NCBI RefSeq assembly: GCF_014252955.1
Contig: NZ_JACMIA010000001.1
Span: 2,626,258-2,690,257 of the forward strand
Reading direction: 5' to 3'
DNA length: 64,000 bases
DNA from: Stappia sp. 28M-7
GTDB lineage: Bacteria; Pseudomonadota; Alphaproteobacteria; Rhizobiales; Stappiaceae
Of this stretch, positions 54,966 to 64,000 are shown in pieces; position 1 is the first letter of the stretch; each line of letters opens with the position of its first letter. Under the pieces are notes generated by a model that was given only the letters and a program-made list of their open reading frames with translations, searched no databases and had not been told where the DNA came from. The translations under genes and the position numbers were made by a program.

Positions 54966-55088
54966 GCGCCGCGCTCCCCTTCCCGACAGCCGGGAAGCTG
55001 TGCCGGCAAGGGACTATTAAACGCGTTTCCGACTTCCGCTTAGAATCGCCGCTCCGCTGGCGCACACTGGGTTTCCAGCCTGACGGTT

Positions 55089-56723
55089 GTGAAACGAGGA
55101 TGCGACTTGCAGCACTTCATCCGAAAGGGAAGCTCTGAAGCGGACGTGCTCCGGCATCTCCTGGCCACCGTGCATCAGGGGATCACCGTGATGGATCGCC
55201 ACTTGCGCATCGTCCTGGTCAACGAGACGGCCTGCCGGCTGCTCGACCTGCCGAGAAGCCTCGTCGAGCAGACGCCCGGACTGGAGGAGGTCCTGCGCTT
55301 CAACGCGCTGCGGGGCGAGTACGGCCCCGGCGACCCCGAAGCCCAGGTCCGCGAGCGCCTGGAGCTCGCCCGCAGCCGGGACATGTACGATTTCGAGCGC
55401 GAGCGCCCCGACGGCACGGTGCTCAGGATCCAGGGCACGCCGATGCCGGACGGCGGCTTCGTGACCATCTACACCGATGTCACCGAGGCGCGCCGGCAGA
55501 AGGACGCCGTCACCGAGGCGCGCGACCTTCTGGAGGAGCGTCTCGAGGAGCGCACCGTGGAACTGCGCCGCGGTCGCGACCTGCTCGCCAGCACGGTCAA
55601 TGCGGTCAACGACGGTCTGGTGGTGGTCGACGAGAGCGGCCGGATCGTGCTGACCAACAACACGTTCGACCGGCTGTTTCCCAGCGAGCGCAGTTGGACC
55701 GACAGCGGCGGAAACATCGTCGACGTGCTGCAGCGGCTCGGCCCGGCAGGGTTGGCAGAAGCGCTGGAAGGCCTGGAAACCGATCCCGAGACGCCGAGCG
55801 AGTTCCGCTTCGGGGCCCGCAGCTGGTATCGCGTCAGCTGCTGCCGGACCGGCGACGACGGCACGGTGATCTACCGCTTTGCCGATATCACCACCTTCAA
55901 GCTCCAGCACCGGGCACTGCAGCAGCACACCGACAAGCTGGTGAAGATGCTGCGCAACGAGCAGAAGATCAACGAGATGCAGCGCGAGTTCGTCTCGATG
56001 GCCTCGCACGAGTTCCGCACCCCCCTCGCCATCATCGACAGCAACGCGCAACGCCTGCGCCGCATGCTTGACCGGCACGTCGCGAACGGGGCAAACGCGA
56101 TCGACGACGACGCCGCAACCGCGCTGACCCGCCGGCTTGCAAACATCCGGGAATCCGTCGACCGGATGCAGTACCTGATCAACCGCTTCCTGAGCTTCAC
56201 GCAGCACCAGTCGGGCGCTCTCGAGCTGGAGCTGAAGGAAAGCGCGTTGCGGCCGCTGGTTCAGGCGGTGTGCCAGCGCCAGCAGGGCCTGTGCACGACG
56301 CATGTCATCGACATGGACCTCGATGCCCTGCCCGAGACCGCGATGATCGACGCCCGCCTCATCGAGCAGTGCATCGCCAACATCCTGTCGAACGCCATCA
56401 AGTACTCGGCCGGCCGCGACAGCATCCGCGTTCGCGGGCTCACCGAGAACGGTCAGGCGGTCATCCGCATAGAGGACGACGGCGTCGGCATTCCCGAAAA
56501 GGAAATCCCGAAGATCTTCAACCGCTACTTCCGCGCCTCCACCTCCAGCGGCATACCGGGCACCGGCATCGGCCTGCACATGACGGACATGGTGGTCTCG
56601 GAGCACCGCGGAAAACTGAATGTCTCGAGCGAGGTCGGGCGCGGCACGGTGGTCGAGATCCGCCTGCCCCACACGGCAGCCCGCCCCGCCAACACCCAAA
56701 GCGTCAACGAGGCAGCCCCATGA
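55089..56723 (+). CDS. PAS-domain sensor histidine kinase
   Basis: 544 aa, soluble. Two PAS domains (about 20-130 and 180-275; the first has the PAS_7-type GITVMDRHLRIVLVN), a coiled linker, a HisKA domain with phosphoacceptor H307 (SMASHEFRTPL) and an HATPase domain (NILSNAIKYS, DDGVGIP, GTGIGL). Start is uncertain: GTG 55089 is the longest; a TTG at 55107 has GAGGA upstream. Its stop overlaps the downstream response regulator start (ATGA). Confidence 0.92.
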   Translation: MKRGCDLQHFIRKGSSEADVLRHLLATVHQGITVMDRHLRIVLVNETACRLLDLPRSLVEQTPGLEEVLRFNALRGEYGPGDPEAQVRERLELARSRDMYDFERERPDGTVLRIQGTPMPDGGFVTIYTDVTEARRQKDAVTEARDLLEERLEERTVELRRGRDLLASTVNAVNDGLVVVDESGRIVLTNNTFDRLFPSERSWTDSGGNIVDVLQRLGPAGLAEALEGLETDPETPSEFRFGARSWYRVSCCRTGDDGTVIYRFADITTFKLQHRALQQHTDKLVKMLRNEQKINEMQREFVSMASHEFRTPLAIIDSNAQRLRRMLDRHVANGANAIDDDAATALTRRLANIRESVDRMQYLINRFLSFTQHQSGALELELKESALRPLVQAVCQRQQGLCTTHVIDMDLDALPETAMIDARLIEQCIANILSNAIKYSAGRDSIRVRGLTENGQAVIRIEDDGVGIPEKEIPKIFNRYFRASTSSGIPGTGIGLHMTDMVVSEHRGKLNVSSEVGRGTVVEIRLPHTAARPANTQSVNEAAP

Positions 56724-57541
56724 CCCACAAGACGACGATCCTGTGCATCGAGGACGAGAAGCTGCTGCTGGAAGACCTGACGGAAGAGCTTCAGGATGCC
56801 GGCTACGAGGTCCTGACCGCCAGCAACGGGCAGGAAGGCCTCGACTGCCTCCAGCAGCATGTCCCGGACCTCGTCATCTGCGACATGATGATGCCAGTGA
56901 TGAGCGGGCCGGAGCTGCTGGCCCGCATCCGCAGCGACTTCCCCCGGCTGACCCGCATGCCCTTCATCTTCCTCACCGCGCTCGCCACGCGCGACGACAT
57001 CATCCAGGGCAAGAAGCTGGGCGCGGACGACTATCTCACCAAGCCGCTCGACTTCGACATGCTGCTGGCGACGGTCGAGGCGCGGCTGAACGAAGTCAGG
57101 CGCATCGACGGCGCCCACCGGGCACAGCTCATGCAGATCGAAAAGGCGATCCGCCAGTCGCGGCAGGCACGCGGCCCCTTGCGCATCGCCCTTGTCGGCG
57201 GTGTGGCGAAGGTGACCGAGCCGATCCACGCCGCACTGGAGGAGCTGGGCTGCGAAGTCGCGCTCGTTCCGGAGGAGAACCTGAAGCACAAGAGCTACAG
57301 CTTCGACCGGCAGGACATCGTCCTGCTCGTCTACAGCAAGTTCGTGCACTACTACCTGCAATACATGACCGGCCAGGGAGTTCGCCCCCAGCACGGCAAG
57401 ATGGTGCTGCTGGCCCCTCCGAACATGAGCGAGGGCGCGCGCGCCGGCCTTCTGGAAACCGGTATCGACGGCTTCCTCGACTATCCCTATCGGCCCGTCG
57501 AGATCTTCAAGCTGCTGATGGACCGCCTGCAGCCGGCCTGA
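56720..57541 (+). CDS. Response regulator with a receiver and a degenerate second receiver-like domain
   Basis: 273 aa. N-terminal receiver 1-125 with D55 (VICDMMMP) and Lys in YLTKPLD. After a helical linker a second domain (~150-273) has the receiver fold pattern (LRIALVGGVA, DIVLLVY, KMVLLAPP, GIDGFLDYPYRPVE) but lacks the phosphoacceptor Asp and has Tyr for the conserved Lys. No DNA-binding output. Translationally coupled to the kinase upstream. Confidence 0.9.
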   Translation: MTHKTTILCIEDEKLLLEDLTEELQDAGYEVLTASNGQEGLDCLQQHVPDLVICDMMMPVMSGPELLARIRSDFPRLTRMPFIFLTALATRDDIIQGKKLGADDYLTKPLDFDMLLATVEARLNEVRRIDGAHRAQLMQIEKAIRQSRQARGPLRIALVGGVAKVTEPIHAALEELGCEVALVPEENLKHKSYSFDRQDIVLLVYSKFVHYYLQYMTGQGVRPQHGKMVLLAPPNMSEGARAGLLETGIDGFLDYPYRPVEIFKLLMDRLQPA

Positions 57542-57579
57542 CGCAGCACCGCGCCAGCGCGCATGGCGCCTGCCGAACG

Positions 57580-57609
57580 AAAAAGGCGCGAGCCTTGCGG
57601 CCCGCGCCT
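57580..57609 (-). terminator. Rho-independent terminator of the aap operon
   Basis: Interrupted stem AGGCGCG (57584-57590) / CGCGCCT (57603-57609), extended inward by GCC/GGC, followed on the minus strand by five T. About 80 bp beyond the aapP stop. Confidence 0.78.
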
Positions 57610-57689
57610 CTCCGTTCCTCGATGCCCCCCGATTGCACGAGACTGCGAGCGGCCTGCGCTGCCCCCCCGACAGCGCGGCCCACCCCGCC

Positions 57690-58490
57690 TCAGTGCAGGA
57701 TCTGGCTGAGGAACAGCTTTGTCCGCTCGTGCTGCGGATTCGTGAAGAAGGGTTCCGGCTCGTTCTGCTCGACGATCTGGCCGGCATCCATGAAGATGAC
57801 GCGGTTGGCGACCTGACGCGCGAAGCCCATCTCGTGGGTGACGCAGAGCATGGTCATGCCCTCTTCCGCCAGGCTCACCATCACGTCGAGCACTTCCTTG
57901 ATCATCTCCGGGTCGAGCGCCGAGGTCGGCTCGTCGAACAGCATGATCTTCGGGCTCATGCACAGCGAGCGGGCGATCGCCACGCGCTGCTGCTGGCCTC
58001 CCGACAGCTGGCCCGGATATTTCTTCGCCTGCTCGGGGATCTTGACCCGCTCCAGGTAGTGCATGGCGATTTCCTCGGCCTTGGCCTTGGGCATCTTGCG
58101 CACCCAGATCGGCGCCAGCGTGCAGTTCTCCAGGATTGTCAGATGCGGGAAGAGGTTGAAGTGCTGGAAGCACATGCCGACCTCGCGGCGGATCTCGTCG
58201 ATCTTCTTCAAATCGTCGGTCAGCTCGATCCCGTCCACCACGATGGAGCCCTTCTGGTGCTCCTCCAAGCGGTTGATGCAGCGGATCATGGTCGACTTGC
58301 CGGACCCGGACGGGCCGCAGATGACGATCCGCTCGCCGCGCATCACCTTCAGGTTGATGTCGCGCAGCACGTGGAAATCGCCGTACCACTTGTTCATGTT
58401 GGTGATTTCGATGGCGACGTCGGTCTCCGACACCGTCATCCGGCTGCGGTTAGGGATGGTGTCCGCGGCATCGGCAGCATGTTCACTCAT
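57690..58490 (-). CDS. aapP: General L-amino acid ABC transporter ATP-binding protein
   Basis: 266 aa ATPase. Walker [11 protein letters not shown]-loop FQHFNLFPH, signature LSGGQQQR, Walker [14 protein letters not shown]-switch CVTHEMGFA: the polar amino acid (GlnQ-like) type. Follows aapM by 44 bp. Energises the AapQM permease. Confidence 0.95.
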   Translation of the reverse strand: MSEHAADAADTIPNRSRMTVSETDVAIEITNMNKWYGDFHVLRDINLKVMRGERIVICGPSGSGKSTMIRCINRLEEHQKGSIVVDGIELTDDLKKIDEIRREVGMCFQHFNLFPHLTILENCTLAPIWVRKMPKAKAEEIAMHYLERVKIPEQAKKYPGQLSGGQQQRVAIARSLCMSPKIMLFDEPTSALDPEMIKEVLDVMVSLAEEGMTMLCVTHEMGFARQVANRVIFMDAGQIVEQNEPEPFFTNPQHERTKLFLSQILH

Positions 58491-58534
58491 GGGTCAGCTC
58501 CAAACGTTGTGTCGGCTTCGCGGGGCCGCGCGCA

Positions 58535-59836
58535 TCAGCGCGCGTGCCCCCGGTGCAGGCGGCGCTCCATGTAGATGGAGTAGCGCGACATGCCGAAGCA
58601 GAAGATCCAGAAGACGAAAGCGGCAAAGACGAAGCCCGTCGCCGGCGTGTTGGGCGAGGCCCAGTTCGCGTCGGAGAAGTTCAGCGAGACGATGCCGAGC
58701 AGGTCGAACAGGCCGATGATCAGCACCAGGCTCGTGTCCTTGAACAGGCCGATGAAGGTGTTGACGATGCCCGGAATGACCAGCTTCAGCGCCTGCGGCA
58801 TGATGATGAGGCCGATGCCCTGCCAGAACGACAGGCCCATGGCATCGGCCGCCTCGTACTGGCCCTTGGGGATCGCCTGCAGGCCGCCGCGCACCACCTC
58901 TGCCATGTAGGCGGAGGCGAACAGGGCGACGCCGATCAGCGCCCGCAGCAGCTTGTCGAAGTTGACGCCGTCGGGAAGAAACAGCGGCAGCATCACCGAC
59001 GACATGAACAGCACGGTGATCAGCGGCACGCCGCGCCAGAACTCGATGAAGATCACCGAGACCAGCTTCACCGCCGGCAGCTTCGACCGCCGTCCCAGCG
59101 CCAGCAGGATGCCGAGCGGGAACGAGGCGACGATGCCGACGATGGCGACCACCAGCGTCACCAGCAGGCCGCCCCACAGCTGCGTCTCCACCGGCCTCAG
59201 GCCGAAGTCGAACGAGACGACCGCGAACACCGCCGCCAGCGCCAGGAACATCGCCGCCACGACCTTGAGCGGCGCGGCCAGCGCGATGCCCGCATTGCTG
59301 CAGATCAGCCCGGTGATGGCGAGCGCGATCGCGGCCAGGATCGCAAGGCCGATCCAGAACGTGCCCGACAGTTCGATATTGCCGCCGGTCAGCAGGATGA
59401 AGCCGGCAATCGGGAAGACGATGAGCAGATAGAGCACTGTCTCGCGCTTGAACGGCACCCGCGGGATCGCCGCCGGTACCAGACCGGCGATCAGCAACAG
59501 GCCGGTGAGATCCACCCGCCAGCGCTCCGGATCGGGATAGCGGCCGTACATGAACTGGCCGAACTTGGCATAGACGAAGGCCCAGCAGGCCCCTGCCCCT
59601 TCCACGACGCAGGCGTCGCGGCTGGTGCCGGTCCACACCGCGTCGATGAACAGCCAGTTGATCGTCGGCGGCAGGATCAGGGCCAGCATGGCGATGCCGA
59701 CCACGGTCATGATGGCATTGCCGACACTGTCGAACAGGTTCTGGCGGACCCAGCCGATCACGCCGGTCTCGGAGACGGGCGGCGCCATGCGCGGCGCCTC
59801 GTCGGTTCGCACATAGGCGATTTTCGACACGCTCAT
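58535..59836 (-). CDS. aapM: General L-amino acid ABC transporter permease AapM
   Basis: 433 aa inner-membrane permease. The C-terminal half carries the HisM-type segment with the EAA loop ([25 protein letters not shown]). The N-terminal extension with several further membrane spans ([23 protein letters not shown]) marks the large AapM subunit. Overlaps nothing; four bases after aapQ. Confidence 0.95.
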   Translation of the reverse strand: MSVSKIAYVRTDEAPRMAPPVSETGVIGWVRQNLFDSVGNAIMTVVGIAMLALILPPTINWLFIDAVWTGTSRDACVVEGAGACWAFVYAKFGQFMYGRYPDPERWRVDLTGLLLIAGLVPAAIPRVPFKRETVLYLLIVFPIAGFILLTGGNIELSGTFWIGLAILAAIALAITGLICSNAGIALAAPLKVVAAMFLALAAVFAVVSFDFGLRPVETQLWGGLLVTLVVAIVGIVASFPLGILLALGRRSKLPAVKLVSVIFIEFWRGVPLITVLFMSSVMLPLFLPDGVNFDKLLRALIGVALFASAYMAEVVRGGLQAIPKGQYEAADAMGLSFWQGIGLIIMPQALKLVIPGIVNTFIGLFKDTSLVLIIGLFDLLGIVSLNFSDANWASPNTPATGFVFAAFVFWIFCFGMSRYSIYMERRLHRGHAR

Positions 59837-59840
59837 GGCC

Positions 59841-61043
59841 CTACCTCTCCACCAGCGCCATGCGCGAGTTGTACCAGTTCATGAAGCCCGAGGTGAGCAG
59901 TGACAGGGTCAGGTAGACCAGCATGGTGATGATGATCACCTCGACCGCCTGGCCGGTCTGGTTCAGCACCGTGCCGGCGAACACCGCGACAAGGTCCGGA
60001 TAGCCGATGGCCACCGCCAGCGAGGAGTTCTTGGTCAGGTTGAGATACTGGCTGGTCAGCGGCGGGATGATCACCCGCATCGCCTGCGGGATGATGACCA
60101 GCTGCAGCGTCCGCCGCGGTCTCAGGCCGAGCGAATAGGCCGCCTCCGTCTGGCCGTGCGAGACGGCAAGGATCCCCGCGCGCACGATCTCGGCGATGAA
60201 GGCCGCGGTGTAGAGCGCAAGTCCCAGCAGCAGGGCCATGAATTCCGGGATGACGACGACGCCGCCGCGGAAGTTGAAGCCGGCCAGCTCCGCATAGGCC
60301 AGATCGACCGGCATGCCGGTGACCAGGAAGACCAGCAGTGGCAGGCCGATGATCAGGGCGAGCCCGACGAGAACGCTGGGGAACTGGCGTCCCGTCTCCT
60401 GCTGGCGCTTGCGCGCCCAGCGGGAAATGCCGATCGACGTTGCGACCGCCGCAAGCAGCGCCCACAGGATCGCCGAGGAGCCCGGCTGGCCGATCACCTC
60501 GGGAAGGATCAGGCCGCGATTGTTGAGATAGACCCCCGACACCGGCTCCAGAGACTGGCGCGGCGAGGGCAGCACGGACAGCACCGCCTTGTACCAGAAC
60601 AGCAGCTGCAGCAGCAGCGGGATGTTGCGCAGCAGCTCTACATACCAGGTGGCGATCTGGCGGATCAGGAAGTTCTTCGACAGCCGCGCGATGCCCACGA
60701 CGAAGCCGAGCACCGTCGCGATGACGACGCCAATCGACGCCACCAGCAGGGTGTTCAACAGCCCCACGATGAAGGCGCGAAAATAGGTGCTGTCATTGGT
60801 GTAGGAAACAAGGGACTGGGAGACATCGAAGCCGGCGCGCTCGGACAGGAATCCGAGGCCGGAGGCGATTCCCGCCCGTTCCAGGTTGATCTTCGCGTTG
60901 TACGCGAAGAAGGCAAGCATCCCCAGGAGGAAGGCGACGACCAGCACCTGGAAGACAATGCCGCGCACGCGCGGATTGTAGAACCAGGATGTGCCGGATC
61001 CGCCGCCCGCTTGCTCGCGCTCGGCAGAGCTTGCAGGTGTCAT
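59841..61043 (-). CDS. aapQ: General L-amino acid ABC transporter permease AapQ
   Basis: 400 aa permease partner of AapM. EAA loop: [27 protein letters not shown]. Contains a periplasmic insertion typical of AapQ ([20 protein letters not shown]). GAGGGGAACC precedes the ATG. Separated from aapJ by 192 bp containing a terminator-like hairpin. Confidence 0.95.
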   Translation of the reverse strand: MTPASSAEREQAGGGSGTSWFYNPRVRGIVFQVLVVAFLLGMLAFFAYNAKINLERAGIASGLGFLSERAGFDVSQSLVSYTNDSTYFRAFIVGLLNTLLVASIGVVIATVLGFVVGIARLSKNFLIRQIATWYVELLRNIPLLLQLLFWYKAVLSVLPSPRQSLEPVSGVYLNNRGLILPEVIGQPGSSAILWALLAAVATSIGISRWARKRQQETGRQFPSVLVGLALIIGLPLLVFLVTGMPVDLAYAELAGFNFRGGVVVIPEFMALLLGLALYTAAFIAEIVRAGILAVSHGQTEAAYSLGLRPRRTLQLVIIPQAMRVIIPPLTSQYLNLTKNSSLAVAIGYPDLVAVFAGTVLNQTGQAVEVIIITMLVYLTLSLLTSGFMNWYNSRMALVER

Positions 61044-61189
61044 GTCAGACAGGTTCCCCTCGCCGGTTCGCTGTTTTCAGCGTTACCCGATATCCGCTGA
61101 TTGCAGCGTAACCCGTAAGTGACTGGCCCGTTCGGGCCCGTCCGGCCCGGTTTTCCGGACTCGGTCGATTGTCGTTTCAGCGTCATTTC

Positions 61190-61221
61190 AAAAAGACCCG
61201 GCGCGGAGGCCGCGCCGGGTC
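61190..61221 (-). terminator. Intercistronic terminator between aapJ and aapQ
   Basis: Twelve-base perfect stem (61195-61206 with 61210-61221) and three-base loop, with five T following on the minus strand, 14 bp after the aapJ stop. Partial termination here would yield more binding protein than permease. Confidence 0.85.
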
Positions 61222-61235
61222 CGGGTGAGGCTGTC

Positions 61236-62252
61236 TTAGCGGATCGGCGGCGCGTACTGCAGGCCGCCCTTCGACCACAGCGCGTTCACGCCGCGGGCGA
61301 TGCCCAGCGGGGTGTCCGGACCGACGGTCTTGTCGAAGACTTCGCCGTAGTTGCCCACGTGCTTGATGACGCGGGCCGCCCAGTCGTTGCTGAGGCCGAT
61401 GGACTCGCCGAACGTGCCTTCGACGCCGAGGAGGCGGCGGATGTTCGGGTTGTCGGAGCCCTTCATCTCCTCGACGTTGGCCGAGGTCACGCCCAGCTCT
61501 TCAGCGTTGAGCATGGCGTAGTGGACCCACTTGACCAGGTTGAACCACTGGTCGTCGCCCTGGCGCACTGCGGGGCCGAGCGGCTCCTTGGAGATGATCT
61601 CCGGCAGCACGATGTGGTCGGCCGGGTTGGTCAGCTGCAGACGGATCGAGTACAGGCCCGAGGCGTCGGTCGTGTAGACGTCGCAACGGTTGGCGTCGTA
61701 GGCGGCGTTCACCTCCTCGAGCTTCTCGAACACGACCGGGTTGTACTCCATGCCGTTGGCCTTGAAGTAGTCGGTCAGGTTCAGCTCGGTGGTGGTGCCG
61801 GTCTGCACGCAGACCGAGGCGCCGGACAGCTCGAGCGCCGAGGAGACGCCCAGCGACTTGCGGACCATGAAGCCCTGGCCGTCATAGTAGTTGACGCCGG
61901 TGAAATTCAGGCCAAGGGTCGTGTCGCGGCTCATCGTCCAGGTGGTGTTGCGCACCAGCACGTCGACTTCGCCGGTCTGCAGCGCGGTGAAACGCTCCTT
62001 GGCGGTCAGCGGGGTGAACTTCACCGCGGTGGCATCGTCGAAGATCGCGGCCGCGATGGCGCGGCACATGGAGACGTCGAGGCCGGTCCACTCGCCCTTG
62101 TCGTCCGGAGCCGCAAAACCGGCCAGGCCGGTGTTGGAGCCGCACTGCAGGAAACCCTTCGCCTTGACGTCGTCGAGCGTCGCGGCGGAAGCGGCGGTGG
62201 CCGTCAGGCCGAGCGCCGCGCCGAGCACGATCGGAAGCAATTTATGCGTCAT
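61236..62252 (-). CDS. aapJ: General L-amino acid-binding periplasmic protein
   Basis: 338 aa periplasmic binding protein for the Aap transporter. Signal peptide 1-23 (LGAALGLTATAASA). Solute-binding motifs GFAAPDDKGEWTGLDVSMCRAIAAAIF and RFTALQTGEVDVLVRNTTWT are AapJ-typical. The ATG at 62252 is used since the longer frame adds a non-signal peptide start. Confidence 0.95.
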   Translation of the reverse strand: MTHKLLPIVLGAALGLTATAASAATLDDVKAKGFLQCGSNTGLAGFAAPDDKGEWTGLDVSMCRAIAAAIFDDATAVKFTPLTAKERFTALQTGEVDVLVRNTTWTMSRDTTLGLNFTGVNYYDGQGFMVRKSLGVSSALELSGASVCVQTGTTTELNLTDYFKANGMEYNPVVFEKLEEVNAAYDANRCDVYTTDASGLYSIRLQLTNPADHIVLPEIISKEPLGPAVRQGDDQWFNLVKWVHYAMLNAEELGVTSANVEEMKGSDNPNIRRLLGVEGTFGESIGLSNDWAARVIKHVGNYGEVFDKTVGPDTPLGIARGVNALWSKGGLQYAPPIR

Positions 62253-62550
62253 GGATATGCAGCCTTCTCTTTTGCCCTGTCTATTCTGGGTTTTTTCGAG
62301 ATCACGCGTGCGGGAATCAGGATGCGGCCATGATGCGCCTGCAAAAAGCAGTATCGGCACAGAAAACCCCCTCCCGGCATTTCCGCGGCCCTTCTTGTTT
62401 TCTGGCCGTCGGAGATGCCACCGTCATCTCATGAGTGCATTCGATGGCATTTATCGCTAAGGGTCAAGTACCCGACGCACCGTAAGGTACGATTTGCGAA
62501 AAATTTTTCGCTAACTGAAAATCCAGTCAACTCACCGCGAAAGGTACTGC
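62253..62550. promoter_or_regulatory. Divergent aapJ / metC intergenic region
   Basis: 298 bases between two outward genes. AT-rich stretches near 62270-62310 and 62480-62530 are the likely promoters. No clear operator was found. Confidence 0.45.
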
Positions 62551-63729
62551 ATGTCTGCCTCCCAGTCGAACCGCGCCCGGGGTCTTGCAACGAAACTCAC
62601 CCATGCCGGACGCAAGCCCGAGGAGTTCCACGGATTCGTCAATCCGCCCGTGGTTCACGCCTCCACGGTGCTGTTTCCGGACTGTGCGACGATGCTCTCC
62701 GGCGGCCAGACCTATCACTATGCCCGGCGCGGCAATCCGACGACCGATGCGCTGGAAGAGGCGCTGGCCGAACTGGAAGGCGCGGCCGGCGTGCGCCTTG
62801 CCGCCTCGGGCCTGAACGCCGTCTCCGTGGCGCTGCTGTCGTGCCTGTCCTCCGGCGACCATGTGCTGATCACCGACAGCGCCTATGGACCCACGCGCCA
62901 TTTCGCCGAGACCACCTTGAAGCGGCTGGGTGTTGCGGTCGACTACTACGATCCCGCGCTCGGCGCCGGCATCGAGGCGCTGTTCCGGCCCAACACCCGC
63001 GCGGTCATGACCGAGGCGCCCGGCTCCCTCACCTTCGAGATGCAGGACATCCCGGCCATCGCCAGGGTCGCCCATGCGCATGACGCTCTGGTCGTCATGG
63101 ACAACACCTGGGCAACGCCCTGCTTCTTCGACGCAATCGGCCACGGCGTCGACCTGTCGGTGCAGGCCGGCACCAAGTATCTGATCGGCCATTCCGACGC
63201 CATGCTCGGCACGGTCGCGGCCAGCGAGCGGGCCTGGCCGGGCCTGAAGGAGACCCACGGCGCGCTCGGCATGCATGTGGGGCCGGACGACGTCTATCTG
63301 GCCCTGCGCGGCCTGCGCACGCTGGATGTGCGCCTGCGCCGCCACATGCAGAACGCGCTGGAGATCGCCCGCTGGCTGGAGGAGCGGCCCGAGGTCGCCC
63401 GCGTACGCCATCCGGGCCTGGAGAGCGATCCGGGCCACACCATCTGGAAGCGGGATTTCACCGGCGCCTGCGGCCTCTTCGCCTTCGACTTCGTCGACAG
63501 CATCACCGAGACGCAGAGCTACGCCTTCCTCGACGCGCTGCAGCTGTTCGGCCTCGGCTATTCCTGGGGCGGCTTCGAGAGCCTGGCGATCCCCGTGCGG
63601 CTCAAGGGCGCGCGCACCGCGACCCCGATGCCGACCGGCGGCCCCAGCGTGCGCCTGCATATCGGTCTTGAGGACACCGCCGATATCCGCGCGGACCTGG
63701 AAGCCGGCTTTGCCGCGCTGAAGGGCTGA
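62551..63729 (+). CDS. metC: Cystathionine beta-lyase
   Basis: 392 aa PLP enzyme of the Cys/Met metabolism family, cleaving cystathionine to homocysteine. PLP lysine K209 in QAGTKYLIGHSDA; substrate-site motifs YARRGNPTTDALE and MDNTWATPCFF. The length and GYSWGGFESL end match MetC rather than MetB. Diverges from aapJ. Confidence 0.92.
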   Translation: MSASQSNRARGLATKLTHAGRKPEEFHGFVNPPVVHASTVLFPDCATMLSGGQTYHYARRGNPTTDALEEALAELEGAAGVRLAASGLNAVSVALLSCLSSGDHVLITDSAYGPTRHFAETTLKRLGVAVDYYDPALGAGIEALFRPNTRAVMTEAPGSLTFEMQDIPAIARVAHAHDALVVMDNTWATPCFFDAIGHGVDLSVQAGTKYLIGHSDAMLGTVAASERAWPGLKETHGALGMHVGPDDVYLALRGLRTLDVRLRRHMQNALEIARWLEERPEVARVRHPGLESDPGHTIWKRDFTGACGLFAFDFVDSITETQSYAFLDALQLFGLGYSWGGFESLAIPVRLKGARTATPMPTGGPSVRLHIGLEDTADIRADLEAGFAALKG

Positions 63730-63753
63730 GACACACGCCGGTCCGGCGCAGCG

Positions 63754-64000
63754 TTACAGCGCTGTGCCGGACGCGGCAGGCTCCGAAGCCTCGGACTGGG
63801 AACCGGCGGGCTCGGACACTGCCGGAGCAGGCACTGAAGACGGCGCCACCGACGGCAAGGTGAAGATCCACACGGCGGCCGACAGCAGGATGCCCGCTCC
63901 CAGCGCCGGCATCAGGGCGGCGGCGGCCTCGCCGCGCGCCAGCCGCCGCAGCGCCGAAAGCCCTGGCACCAGCGCCAGCAGCCCGATCACCGCCCCCGGC
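63754..64000 (-). CDS. Membrane protein, C-terminal part (cut by window edge)
   Basis: Last ~82 codons of a minus-strand gene whose start lies beyond 64000; the frame is open to the edge. Two hydrophobic stretches (GLLALVPGLSAL; GAGILLSAAVWIFTL) followed by a Ser/Pro/Ala/Glu-rich tail (APAVSEPAGSQSEASEPA). Not recognised. An internal GTG at 63990 could also be the start, making a 78-aa protein. Confidence 0.6.
   Translation of the reverse strand, partial: PGAVIGLLALVPGLSALRRLARGEAAAALMPALGAGILLSAAVWIFTLPSVAPSSVPAPAVSEPAGSQSEASEPAASGTAL

Noticed and set aside
1-64000. CRISPR array, transposase, prophage or secondary-metabolite cluster
   Set aside because: No regularly spaced direct repeats, no transposase or phage motifs, and no large multidomain synthases were seen.

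Overview
This is a high-GC (roughly two thirds G+C), densely coded chromosomal stretch from an alphaproteobacterium, most likely Hyphomicrobiales (Rhizobiales) and perhaps the Stappiaceae (Stappia/Labrenzia/Pannonibacter group); the family is a guess. Supporting signs are the dnaB-alr-radA-cvpA-purF order, a rhizobial-type suf operon (desulfurase-B-C-D-S-DUF59-A), an aapJQMP amino-acid ABC transporter, a class II DAHP synthase, and candidate iron-control sites of the RirA (TGA-N9-TCA) and Irr (TTTAGAA-N3-TTCTAAA-like) types. I see no insertion sequence, prophage, integrase or CRISPR array.

Layout. 1-759: 5' part of a glycerol-3-phosphate-type binding protein (minus). 1186-8451: plus-strand core block dnaB, alr, radA, cvpA, purF and an SDR, closed by a two-way terminator. 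8561-10175: pssA and psd for phosphatidylethanolamine synthesis (minus). 10313-12678: an Atm1-type ABC exporter co-translated with an ArsR regulator. 12824-14974: TonB-dependent receptor with a RirA-like site. 15194-19798: rarD, cimA, a GFA-fold gene and cysS (minus). 20129-25897: L,D-transpeptidase, small secreted protein, a SqrR/BigR-like thiol ArsR regulator, CreA, a small membrane protein, a MarR regulator and a DUF2865 protein. 25860-34004: gltX, two MFS transporters, nadE, a single-domain response regulator and class II DAHP synthase (minus).

34305-38768 is a plus-strand periplasmic copper-handling cluster: His/Cys-rich exported protein, small lipoprotein, TolC-family lipoprotein, Tat-exported multicopper oxidase, cupredoxin and CusF-like protein. 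It has no RND pump, P-type ATPase or regulator beside it. After a GGCT-like gene and a class V aminotransferase comes the suf Fe-S cluster operon (48128 down to 40789, minus), with a good sigma-70 promoter overlapped by an Irr-like site. Two large inverted repeats sit between its last two genes.

48483-51431 holds an alpha/beta hydrolase, gph, a GNAT-type protein and tRNA-Val(CAC). 51724-57541 is a signalling block: a GlxA-type AraC regulator, a protein fusing a cellobiose-type PTS EIIC domain to a c-di-GMP EAL domain, a PAS histidine kinase, and a response regulator with a degenerate second receiver domain. 57690-62252 is aapJQMP (minus), with a strong hairpin after aapJ. The window closes with metC and the 3' end of a membrane-protein gene.

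The most notable items are the EIIC-EAL fusion with its two-component neighbours, the paired inverted repeats inside suf, the copper cluster that lacks a pump, and the two ArsR-family regulators with cysteine patterns suggesting metal and persulfide sensing.
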